Source: an uncultured Clostridia bacterium
Lineage (GTDB): Bacteria > Bacillota > Clostridia > TANB77 > CAG-508
NCBI GenBank assembly: GCA_948976265.1
Contig: CARFUA010000014.1
Location: 1-42,658 of the forward strand
Direction of reading: 5' to 3'
Length of the DNA stretch: 42,658 nt
The position numbers and the translations under genes were made by a program. The notes under the pieces are model-generated. The model was not told the origin of the DNA. It saw only the letters and a program-made list of their open reading frames with translations, and made no database searches. Below, piece by piece: positions 7,762 through 15,191 of this stretch. Within the stretch, counting starts at the first letter, position 1, and each line of letters opens with the position of its first letter.

Positions 7762-8630
7762 ATGAAAGAATTATATGATATTTGGTTTTCTAAGTTAGAT
7801 ATAAGCAATCAAACAAAACTAGCTTTATTAGAAAACTATAGTACAAAAGAAATTTGGGAATTAGATTTTGAAACATTGTTAGAAAATGAAGTGAATGAAA
7901 AAGAAATGACTAAAATTGTGAAAAGTAAAAGTTTAGAAGAAGAAAAAAGAAATTTGGAATATATGAAAAATAAAAACATTCAGTTAATTTCTGTAAAAGA
8001 TGAAAAGTATCCACATAAATTGCATCTTATTGATGATAAGCCAGCTTTTTTATATATACGAGGCAATGAAGAAATTTTGGATGAAGATAATGTACGGAAT
8101 GGTAGGTTGCCGAATGGCGAGTCATGCAGGTCAGACAATTGCTAGAGTTTTGGGAAGAGAGCTGGCAAATCGAAATATCAATATTGTGAGTGGATTAGCA
8201 ATTGGAATTGATAAATATGCTCATTTGGGGGCTTTGGATTCCGAAATTGGGAAAACGATTGCAGTGCTAGGTTGTGGTGTGGCAGATGAAGAGATTTATC
8301 CGTATGAAAATTATAAAGTGTTTGAGAGAATTTTGGAAAAAGGAGGGGCTGTGGTTTCAGAATATGGTTTGGGAAGTAAACCAGAAAGGCAGCATTTTCC
8401 AACGAGAAATCGAATCATTAGTGGGCTTTCAGATAAAGTAATTGTGGTAGAAGCGAAAAAAAGAAGTGGTAGTTTGATTACGGTTAATTGGGCGTTAGAG
8501 CAAGGAAAAGATGTCTTTGCTGTGCCACGGAAGTATTTTTTCAAAAAATTCGGTAGGAACCAATAATCTCATTAAAGAAGGGGCTTATTTGTTTTCAAAT
8601 ATTCAAGATATTTTGCAAGAAAAATGTTGA
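7762..8630 (+). CDS. dprA: DNA-protecting protein DprA, read through two +1 shifts at CGG
   Basis: ATG 7762 follows AAGGAGAAAGG. The N-terminal part is SAM-like, then the DprA Rossmann fold. The first frame breaks at CGG 8095-8097. After skipping C the product continues NV-GMVGCRMASHAGQTIARVLG, NIVSGLAIGID and VSEYGLGSKPERQHFPTRNRIISGL. It breaks again at CGG 8528-8530, where skipping C gives FAVP-GSIFSKNSVGTNNLIKEGAYL, the conserved end of the fold, stopping at TGA 8628-8630. Restored length is 288 residues; the C-terminal winged helix of longer homologues is absent. DprA loads RecA on incoming single-stranded DNA during transformation. Both repairs are required for a complete fold. Confidence 0.85.
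8095..8098 (+). other. +1 frame-break site 4 (GTA C GGA ATG), dprA
   Basis: In-frame CGG at codon 112. Unshifted frame stops at 8143-8145. Confidence 0.75.
8528..8531 (+). other. +1 frame-break site 5 (CCA C GGA AGT), dprA
   Basis: In-frame CGG in the frame set by site 4. The shift restores VPGS...GTNNLIKEGA, a DprA hallmark; the unshifted frame stops at 8564-8566. Confidence 0.78.
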
Positions 8631-8674
8631 TTTAAAAATTTTTATGCGATATAATGCCAAAAAGGAGAAAAGAT

Positions 8675-9196
8675 ATGCCAAGTTATATGACACATTTATG
8701 TTTAGCTAAAGAATATATAAAAAAGCATAGTATAGAAAACGAAGAAGAATTTATTCGTGGTACGATTTACCCAGATAGTGTAGAACCAAAAGGAAAAACG
8801 CATTATTCGGATTGTTATTCATCTGATACCGATTTATATCATTTTTTGTTAGATAAAACATTGGATTCGAGTTTTGATGAAGGATATTTTTTGCATTTAT
8901 TGGCAGATTGTGTTTTTTATAATAAATATTTTCCAGAACACAGACAAATAGAGCGTTCTATTTTAATGAACGATTTTAATATCCTAACTAAAAAATTAAT
9001 ACAAAAATATGAGATAACAAAAGTGCCGAATGAAGTACAAAAATATATTAAATATGTAGAAGGAACCACCATACAATATCATTATGACAAAGTCATAGAA
9101 TTCATTGAAGAAGTCTCAAATTATGAATTACATAAATTAGCTGAAAAAATTTTACAAGAAAAAGATTTTAGTTTTTTATTAAAGGAGGAATTTTAG
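8675..9196 (+). CDS. Zn-dependent phospholipase C-like protein
   Basis: 173 residues from ATG 8675 (AAAAGGAGAAAAG upstream; an in-frame ATG at 8654 overlaps that site). The sequence PSYMTHLCLAKEYIKKH...FIRGTIYPDSVEPKGKTHYSD and YFLHLLADCVFYNKYF shows spaced His/Asp pairs typical of the small zinc-dependent phospholipase C-like family (PF00882 type) found in Clostridia. No signal peptide, so it is likely cytoplasmic; the substrate is unknown. It abuts the next gene (AAAGGAGG lies within its last codons), so the two are translationally linked. Confidence 0.6.
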   Translation: MPSYMTHLCLAKEYIKKHSIENEEEFIRGTIYPDSVEPKGKTHYSDCYSSDTDLYHFLLDKTLDSSFDEGYFLHLLADCVFYNKYFPEHRQIERSILMNDFNILTKKLIQKYEITKVPNEVQKYIKYVEGTTIQYHYDKVIEFIEEVSNYELHKLAEKILQEKDFSFLLKEEF

Positions 9197-9733
9197 ATGG
9201 AAGAATTTTTGAAAAAAACAGGTTGGACGTCCATTATAACGTCTGTTGTTACAGCCATTATTGGATTAATGCTAATTGCTAATCCCAATGCAATTATGCA
9301 TATTGTGGCTTATGTTTTGGGAACAATTTTTATTGTTTTTGGCATTGTGAAACTTATTAGTTATTTTGTTGCGAAAGGAACCTATGATTTTTATAATTAC
9401 GAAATGATTTTTGGAATACTAGCCATTATCATTGGCGTAGTTACCATTGCTTATCGCGAAACGATTGCAACGATTTTTAGAATTATTATTGGAATTTGGA
9501 TTTTATATAGTGGCTTAATGCGATTAGGCTTGGTTACGAAATTAAAATCTTTACAGGTTAATGAATGGAAATGGGCATTGGTGGTTGCTATTTTTATTTT
9601 GCTATGTGGAATTTTTGTTATCTTTAATCATGCGGCAATAGGTGTTGCAATTGGGGTTGCCATTTTAATTTATTCGATTATGGATATTATAGAAGGGGTT
9701 ATTTTCTTGAGAAATGTCGATTCGATATTTTAA
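9197..9733 (+). CDS. DUF308/HdeD-family membrane protein
   Basis: 178 residues with six TM segments in three hairpins, each rich in Ile/Gly (IITSVVTAIIGLMLIANP, MIFGILAIIIGVVTIAYRE, ALVVAIFILLCGIFVIF), the DUF308 pattern with the ANPNA loop. Related HdeD is linked to acid resistance in enteric bacteria; the role here is not known. It overlaps the ribosome site region of the upstream gene and is followed by the pyruvate kinase promoter. Confidence 0.8.
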   Translation: MEEFLKKTGWTSIITSVVTAIIGLMLIANPNAIMHIVAYVLGTIFIVFGIVKLISYFVAKGTYDFYNYEMIFGILAIIIGVVTIAYRETIATIFRIIIGIWILYSGLMRLGLVTKLKSLQVNEWKWALVVAIFILLCGIFVIFNHAAIGVAIGVAILIYSIMDIIEGVIFLRNVDSIF

Positions 9734-9768
9734 AAAATGAAATTTGTCAAGAAATTTCAAAAAAAGAC

Positions 9769-9798
9769 TTGAATATTTTATAGGAATTGTGATATACT
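9769..9798 (+). promoter_or_regulatory. Promoter of pyruvate kinase
   Basis: TTGAAT (9769-9774), 18 bases, TATACT (9793-9798), 35 bases before the start. Confidence 0.6.
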
Positions 9799-9832
9799 TT
9801 TAATCGAATGAAAAAAGAAAGGGAGAATCAAA

Positions 9833-11269
9833 ATGAAAGTTTTAAAGAAAACAAAAATAGTGGGTACAATCGGACCAGCTAGTGAAAAAAGATTAGAAGA
9901 ATTATTTTCTGCAGGGTTGAATGTTTGTAGAATTAATTATTCTCATGGAAGTTATGATGAACAACAAGAAAAAACAGAAGATATTATCCGTTTAAGAAAA
10001 GAATTAGATTTACCAATTCCTATGATTCTTGATATGCAAGGTCCAGAAATCAGAACTGGTATGTTAGTAACAGGAAAAAATGAAAAAATTAAATTAAAAG
10101 ATGGACAAAAATTTACGCTTGTATGTGGAGAAGATATTGTTGGTGATGAAAATAGAGTATCTGTATCCTATAAAGAATTATATAAAGATTTGAAAACAGG
10201 TGCAAAAGTATTAATTGATGATGGTGCAATTGAATTAATAGTTGATAGTATTAATGGTACCGACATTGAATGTACAGTAGTTCATGGAAATGGATTAGGA
10301 AGCAGAAAAACAATGAATTTACCAGGAACTGCAATTCGTTTACCAGCATTAAAACAAAAAGATATTGATGATTTAATTACTGCTTGTGAGCATGATTATG
10401 ATTTTGTGGCTGTATCTTTTACACGAAATGTTGATGATATTAACCAAGTAAGAAGAGTATTAGATGAACATGGTGGAACAGATGTGAAAATTGTAACAAA
10501 AGTTGAAAACGTAGAAGGTTTGAGCAATATGGAGGAAATTGTAGAAAAAGCAGATGTTCAAATGATTGCTCGTGGCGATATGGCAACAGAAACTGACTTT
10601 ACAGAACCACCAATTATGCAAAAGAAATTCATCAAATTATGCAATGGAGCAAACAAACCAGCGATTACAGCAACTCAAATGTTAGAATCCATGACACATC
10701 AACCATTACCAACAAGAGCTGAAGCAAGTGATGTTGCCAATGCTGTTTATGATAGAACAAGTGCAATTATGCTTTCTGGAGAATGTGCAATGGGGGATTA
10801 TCCAGTACAGTGTGTTGCAACGATGACCAAAATTGCGACAAGAGTAGAAGGAACTATTGATTACTGGAAAAAATTTGAAGAAAATGATAATATTAAATTA
10901 GAAAACCTAGAAGACAATATTGCTTATTCAACTTGTGTGATTGCGAAAAATATGAAAGTAAATGCCATTGTTTGTTATACGAATTCTGGAGATATGGCAA
11001 GAAGATTAGCTGGAATGGGAGCTGGATGCCCAATTTTAGCTGTGACAGATAATAGAAGAACATTCAATCAATTAGGAATTGCTTGGAATGTTGAGCCAGT
11101 TTTGGTTGAACAAGATGAAAACAAAGATAAAGTCATTGAAAAAGGAATTGAAAAATTAAAAGCAAAAGGAATTTTAGAAACAGGTGATACAGCAATTGTT
11201 GTTGGTGGAAAAGATTTCATGAATGGCGTAGCAGAAAGCAAACAAATTGGTGGATATATCAAAATTTAA
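9833..11269 (+). CDS. pyk: Pyruvate kinase
   Basis: 478 residues, cytosolic; converts PEP and ADP to pyruvate and ATP. N-terminal TKIVGTIGPAS and VCRINYSHGS, substrate-site MILDMQGPEIRTG, catalytic Lys in IVTKVENVEG, metal-binding ARGDM, and ITATQMLESM with PTRAEASDVANAV and SGECAMGDYPVQ. The strand after the metal site reads RGDMATETDFTEPP instead of the usual RGDLGVEIPxExVP, and the allosteric C-domain is short with no PEP-utiliser extension, so it belongs to a divergent branch. The gene is monocistronic, with a promoter at 9769 and a terminator at 11283. Confidence 0.92.
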   Translation: MKVLKKTKIVGTIGPASEKRLEELFSAGLNVCRINYSHGSYDEQQEKTEDIIRLRKELDLPIPMILDMQGPEIRTGMLVTGKNEKIKLKDGQKFTLVCGEDIVGDENRVSVSYKELYKDLKTGAKVLIDDGAIELIVDSINGTDIECTVVHGNGLGSRKTMNLPGTAIRLPALKQKDIDDLITACEHDYDFVAVSFTRNVDDINQVRRVLDEHGGTDVKIVTKVENVEGLSNMEEIVEKADVQMIARGDMATETDFTEPPIMQKKFIKLCNGANKPAITATQMLESMTHQPLPTRAEASDVANAVYDRTSAIMLSGECAMGDYPVQCVATMTKIATRVEGTIDYWKKFEENDNIKLENLEDNIAYSTCVIAKNMKVNAIVCYTNSGDMARRLAGMGAGCPILAVTDNRRTFNQLGIAWNVEPVLVEQDENKDKVIEKGIEKLKAKGILETGDTAIVVGGKDFMNGVAESKQIGGYIKI

Positions 11270-11282
11270 GGTTATAAAAAAT

Positions 11283-11310
11283 AGAGCACGATTTATCGTG
11301 CTCTTTGTTT
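11283..11310. terminator. Bidirectional terminator between pyk and the J-domain gene
   Basis: AGAGCACGAT and ATCGTGCTCT form a perfect 10-bp stem with a two-base loop, followed by TTTGTTT; the A-run upstream serves the minus strand. Confidence 0.75.
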
Positions 11311-11316
11311 ATGAAC

Positions 11317-11952
11317 TTAAAAAGAAGGCGAAGCCGTATTGGAATCAACAAAAGAATCAATTTCCAGAGAATTATCGTAAGTTGTAAATAAATCATAAAG
11401 AAAATTATCAAAATTTCTAAAATCGTCTGAATAAGGATAATTCAAGCTATCATCAAAGGAATTGTCGATAAAGTTGTTGGTTTTATTTTCCAAAGTATTT
11501 GAAGGATTTATTGAATTCTCAGAAGGTTTTAAATAATATTTCATTTCCACCAAATTTAACATAAAAAAACATAAAATTAAGATAAAAACAGCAGTAAAAA
11601 TTTGAAGTTGTTGTTTTTTATCAAGTTGACTGAATTTTTCGGTTAACCATTTTGTCAAAGACAAAGTTGTTTCCGAAGAGGAAGAATCGGATTCTTCATA
11701 GAATGTTTCGGAGGCGGAATATACAATGGCTGGCTCAGATTGTATTGCTAGAAAAGCATCATATTCTGACTTTTTTTCAGGATGCGATAAAACATCATAA
11801 GCTTCATTAATTTCCTTTATTTTCTGTTCTGCCAAATTTTTATCTCCAGCATATAAATCAGGATGATATTTTTTTACTAATCTTTTATAAGAACTTTTAA
11901 TTTGCTGTTTCGAAGCAGTTTTTGGTAGATTTAATATTTCATAATAATTCAT
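11317..11952 (-). CDS. Membrane-anchored J-domain protein
   Basis: 211 residues on the minus strand, start at 11952 with AGGAGA upstream. Residues 1-65 are a J domain: MNYYEILNLPKTASKQQIKSSY..., the HPD tripeptide in KKYHPDLYAGDK, and EAYDVLSHPEKKSEYD. A Ser/Glu-rich linker leads to one TM helix near residue 125-143 (IFTAVFILILCFFMLNLV) and an Asn/Asp/Ser-rich tail. J domains stimulate DnaK ATPase; the lack of Gly/Phe and zinc-finger regions rules out DnaJ itself. The gene is convergent with pyk and divergent from the 12027 promoter. Confidence 0.8.
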   Translation of the reverse strand: MNYYEILNLPKTASKQQIKSSYKRLVKKYHPDLYAGDKNLAEQKIKEINEAYDVLSHPEKKSEYDAFLAIQSEPAIVYSASETFYEESDSSSSETTLSLTKWLTEKFSQLDKKQQLQIFTAVFILILCFFMLNLVEMKYYLKPSENSINPSNTLENKTNNFIDNSFDDSLNYPYSDDFRNFDNFLYDLFTTYDNSLEIDSFVDSNTASPSF

Positions 11953-11969
11953 AGTTTTCTCCTATTTTT

Positions 11970-11998
11970 ATTATAAAATAAAATAGAGAAAAATACAA
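11970..11998 (-). promoter_or_regulatory. Promoter of the J-domain gene
   Basis: On the minus strand, TTGTAT (11998-11993), 17 bases, TATAAT (11975-11970), about 18 bases before the ATG. Confidence 0.65.
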
Positions 11999-12026
11999 GA
12001 TTTACAGAATGTTTTTTTGAAAAAGG

Positions 12027-12055
12027 TTGACAAAGTTGGAAAGGTTTATTATAAT
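12027..12055 (+). promoter_or_regulatory. Strong promoter before a mini-ORF and terminator
   Basis: TTGACA (12027-12032), 17 bases, TATAAT (12050-12055). Confidence 0.75.
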
Positions 12056-12106
12056 AAAAAAACAGTATAAGGAAGAAGTGACTGTCTAAAAGGGAGAAAA
12101 TAAAAG

Positions 12107-12187
12107 ATGAAAGAGAAAAATGCAAAAAACAATTTCATAAAAACAGCGAAAATCCTTGAGACTGTACACACACAAGTAATTTTATAA
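12107..12187 (+). CDS. 26-residue mini-ORF, possible leader peptide
   Basis: ATG 12107 has AGGGAG ahead and encodes MKEKNAKNNFIKTAKILETV followed by HTQVIL. It lies between a strong promoter and a perfect terminator (12211-12249) in front of a pilin-like gene. No regulatory amino-acid run is visible. It may be a leader peptide, a small independent peptide or the remnant of a longer gene. Confidence 0.35.
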   Translation: MKEKNAKNNFIKTAKILETVHTQVIL

Positions 12188-12210
12188 GTTCAAAAATAGA
12201 TATATTTCAA

Positions 12211-12249
12211 AAAGCAGATTTACAAATCTAATTTGTAAGTCTGCTTTTT
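12211..12249 (+). terminator. Strong terminator upstream of the pilin-like gene
   Basis: AAAGCAGATTTACAAA pairs with TTTGTAAGTCTGCTTT (16 positions, one G-U) and is followed by TTTTTG. As no other promoter is obvious before 12284, it could act as an attenuator for that gene. Confidence 0.7.
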
Positions 12250-12283
12250 GCGTATATAAAAATAAGATTTTAAGGAGGAAAAA

Positions 12284-13504
12284 ATGAATCAAAAAGTAAA
12301 AAATACGAAAGGAATCACGCTGATTGGACTCATTGTGACGATTATTGTGTTACTAATTCTAGCAGGCGTGAGTTTGCGAATCATTGTTGGAGAACAAGGA
12401 ATTTTAAATAGGGTAACAGGGGCTGTGGAGAAAGATAAAAAGGCAACCGCCAAAGAACAAGTAGAATTAGTTGTTGCCGATTACAAATTGGAATATTGGG
12501 ACAAAAAATATACGGGAGAAGGAGAGCTAGAAAGTCCAAAAGAATATATTCAAAACAAGTTTGAAATAGGTATTGTGACGGAAAACTTTTATGCAAAATC
12601 CACAGGAGAAAATGTGAAGGTATATGAAGGAAACAAAGAAGAAGGAAAAGCACTTATAAAAGGTACGATTCAAGAAGATGGTTCCATAAAATGGAATGAA
12701 GAAAGTGCGGAAGATCCATTTTTGGAAGAAGCCAACGAAAATCCAGAAAAATACAGACATCCAGAGCAAAACATAGAGAACAATAAGACATTAGGAATTG
12801 GATCCAATGGTGAACCAATTAATATGGATTTGTGGATTTTTGATGATTCAATAGAATACAAAAATATGGAAGATGGATATACTTTAACGAATCAGGAGTA
12901 TGTAGGCGCTGGTGTTTTTGATATAGATTGTGCTTATTTGAGAGAAGATTTTGAGGATATTATCATACCAAAGTACATAAAAGCAGAGGGAGATGAAGAA
13001 TTTAAAAAAGTAGTTGCTTTAGGTTACACATTTTGTACATGTACAAACCTAACAACGGCACCTGAAATCCCGAATTCAGTAACGGACATGAGTGGTATAT
13101 TTTCAGGCTGTACAAGTCTAACAACAGCGCCCGAAATCCCAAGTTCAGTAATGGATATGAATTACACATTTGCAAGATGTACAAGCCTAACAACAGCACC
13201 TGAAATCCCGAAATCAGTAACGAATATGGTGAAGACATTTGAAAACTGTACAAGTCTAACAACAGCACCTGAAATCCCAAATTCAGTAACGGACATGTGG
13301 GGAGCATTTTCAGGATGTACAAACTTAACAGGAACTATCAGAATTAATACTAGTAATTGTGAAATAGATAGAGACGGAAGTAATGACATTTTCAATGGAA
13401 TAGAAAAAGATTTAATAGTTCAAGTCCCAGCGAATTCTGAAATTTACGATAGAATGATAAGTTTATACTCTTCTAAAGAAAATATTACAATTGAAACATT
13501 TTAG
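12284..13504 (+). CDS. Pilin-like surface protein with 23-residue DUF285-type repeats
   Basis: 406 residues; AAGGAGG precedes ATG 12284. The N-terminus NTKG-ITLIGLIVTIIVLLILAGV is a prepilin-type signal with a long hydrophobic helix, but Glu at mature position 5 is missing. A charged stalk and a globular part follow. Residues ~253-345 are four consecutive 23-residue units of the form CTSLTTAPEIPxSVTDMxxxF, close to the DUF285/BspA-like leucine-rich repeats of Gram-positive surface proteins; the protein then ends in a similar cap. It is probably exported and assembled or anchored on the cell surface, with a binding role. No pilus assembly genes are nearby. Confidence 0.7.
   Translation: MNQKVKNTKGITLIGLIVTIIVLLILAGVSLRIIVGEQGILNRVTGAVEKDKKATAKEQVELVVADYKLEYWDKKYTGEGELESPKEYIQNKFEIGIVTENFYAKSTGENVKVYEGNKEEGKALIKGTIQEDGSIKWNEESAEDPFLEEANENPEKYRHPEQNIENNKTLGIGSNGEPINMDLWIFDDSIEYKNMEDGYTLTNQEYVGAGVFDIDCAYLREDFEDIIIPKYIKAEGDEEFKKVVALGYTFCTCTNLTTAPEIPNSVTDMSGIFSGCTSLTTAPEIPSSVMDMNYTFARCTSLTTAPEIPKSVTNMVKTFENCTSLTTAPEIPNSVTDMWGAFSGCTNLTGTIRINTSNCEIDRDGSNDIFNGIEKDLIVQVPANSEIYDRMISLYSSKENITIETF
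13040..13315 (+). repeat. Four tandem 69-bp coding repeats
   Basis: Units start at 13040, 13109, 13178 and 13247 (each TGTACAA..CTAACAAC..). Near-identity at DNA level suggests recent unit duplication or ongoing copy-number change. Confidence 0.85.
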
Positions 13505-13562
13505 TAACCAATCGGAACCATCACTAAAATCAGGTGAGAGCATAAATTCACCAATTTGTCAA

Positions 13563-13591
13563 TTGACAAATTTACATAAATATGGTATAAT
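13563..13591 (+). promoter_or_regulatory. Perfect promoter overlapping a 16-bp palindrome
   Basis: TTGACA (13563-13568), 17 bases, TATAAT (13586-13591). The perfect palindrome TTTGTCAATTGACAAA (13555-13570) covers the -35 box and looks like an operator. Only a ~45-base leader ending in the terminator at 13610 lies downstream. Confidence 0.6.
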
Positions 13592-13609
13592 AAAAGGTAG
13601 GGGATATTT

Positions 13610-13643
13610 ACGGAAATCATTTGAAATGATTTCCGTTTTTTTG
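13610..13643 (+). terminator. Terminator just after the 13563 promoter
   Basis: ACGGAAATCATTT and AAATGATTTCCGT form an almost loop-less stem, followed by seven or more T. Confidence 0.75.
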
Positions 13644-13719
13644 TATGCAATTGCTTGAAAATAAGAATAAATAGGGAAAAAAGAAAGAAAAAAATTATTT
13701 CAGAAAACTGCAAAAAAAC

Positions 13720-13748
13720 TTGAAAATTGTCAAAAAATATTGTACAAT
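13720..13748 (+). promoter_or_regulatory. Promoter of miaB-mutS
   Basis: TTGAAA (13720-13725), 17 bases, TACAAT (13743-13748), 26 bases before the GTG start. Confidence 0.65.
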
Positions 13749-13774
13749 GTAGTTTGAAATAAGGAGGCAAAAAC

Positions 13775-15178
13775 GTGCAAGAAAATGAATTCATTAGGAA
13801 AGTAAAAGAAAAACTAGAGAATCAACATTTGACGTACCAAATTACAACGTTTGGTTGCCAATTGAATGAAAATGATTCCGAAAAAATTGCTGGCATGCTA
13901 GAAATGCTGGGGTATGAAAAAGCAAGCGCTGGGCAATCGGCTGATATGATTGTTTTTAACACTTGTTGTGTGCGTGAAAATGCAGAAGAAAGATTGTTTG
14001 GCAAAATTGGTGAAATCAAAAAATCGAAACAAGAAAAAAATGTTATGATAGCAGTAGGTGGCTGTATGATGCAAGAACAGCAAATGGTCAATAAAATTAA
14101 GAAAAGTTATCCTTATGTGGATATTATTTTTGGAACCCACACTTTGCAAAATTTGCCAGAAAATATTTATAAAACGATGATAAAGAACGAAAAAGTAAGA
14201 GATGTCATCGATGTAGAAGGTGAAATTTATGAGGATTTGCCAATTAAAAGAAATAGTCAGTTTAGTGCCAATGTTACTATTATGTATGGCTGTAATAATT
14301 TTTGTACCTATTGCATTGTACCTTATGTTCGTGGACGTGAAAGAAGTCGAAAACCAGAAAAAATCTTAGCAGAAATCAACGATTTGGCAAATCAAGGCTA
14401 TAAAGAAATTACATTATTAGGTCAAAATGTCAATTCCTATATGCGAACGGAACGTGAAAATGGCACAGTTACAAGTGAAATTGATTCTTTTGCCAAATTG
14501 TTATATGAAGTGGCAAAAATAGAGGGAATCGAAAAAATCAATTTTATTTCCCCACATCCGAAAGATTTTACAGACGATGTCATAGAAGCCATTGCCAAGC
14601 TTGAAAAAATTTCTAGAATCATTCATTTACCATTGCAATCTGGCAATTCTAAAGTATTAAAGGAAATGAACCGAAAATATACAAAAGAGCAATATTTGGA
14701 ATTAGTTGATAAAATGATTCAGAAAATACCTAATTTAAGTTTGTCAACAGATATCATTGTTGGATTTCCAGGAGAGACAGACGAAGAATTTGAAGACACA
14801 TTAGATGTCGTAAGAAAAGTCAATTTTGAACAAATTTTTATGTTTATCTATTCACCAAGAGAAGGAACAATAGCCGCCAAAAGAGACGATCAAATTTCGG
14901 AAAAAATCAAACATCAACGATTTGATAAATTGAAAGAATTGTACGAATCGAAAGTTGAGGAAAACAACGAAAAATATATTGGTACAATTCATAACCTATT
15001 AATCGAAGGAAAAAGCAAAAACGATTCATCCATGTTCACTGGTCGAACCGATACCAACAAAGTTGTAATTTTTGAACCAAAAGAAGGTTACAAAATTGGT
15101 GACATGGTAAAAATTAAGTTGACAGAAAACCACAAATGGTATTTTAAAGCAGAAATTATTTCAAAAAATGAAACATAA
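13775..15178 (+). CDS. miaB: tRNA-2-methylthio-N6-dimethylallyladenosine synthase
   Basis: 467 residues, GTG start with AAGGAGG. The N-terminal UPF0004 domain carries the three cluster cysteines in TFGCQLNENDSE, NTCCVREN and VGGCMMQE. The radical-SAM motif CNNFCTYCIVPYVRGRERSR (CxxxCxxC) lies near residue 170, with a C-terminal TRAM domain. It adds a methylthio group to i6A37 in tRNAs reading UNN codons. Transcribed with mutS, 13 bases downstream. Intact; its CGG trinucleotides are all out of frame (TCG GCT, ACG GAA, TCG GAA). Confidence 0.95.
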   Translation: MQENEFIRKVKEKLENQHLTYQITTFGCQLNENDSEKIAGMLEMLGYEKASAGQSADMIVFNTCCVRENAEERLFGKIGEIKKSKQEKNVMIAVGGCMMQEQQMVNKIKKSYPYVDIIFGTHTLQNLPENIYKTMIKNEKVRDVIDVEGEIYEDLPIKRNSQFSANVTIMYGCNNFCTYCIVPYVRGRERSRKPEKILAEINDLANQGYKEITLLGQNVNSYMRTERENGTVTSEIDSFAKLLYEVAKIEGIEKINFISPHPKDFTDDVIEAIAKLEKISRIIHLPLQSGNSKVLKEMNRKYTKEQYLELVDKMIQKIPNLSLSTDIIVGFPGETDEEFEDTLDVVRKVNFEQIFMFIYSPREGTIAAKRDDQISEKIKHQRFDKLKELYESKVEENNEKYIGTIHNLLIEGKSKNDSSMFTGRTDTNKVVIFEPKEGYKIGDMVKIKLTENHKWYFKAEIISKNET

Positions 15179-15191
15179 AGGAGAATAAAAG

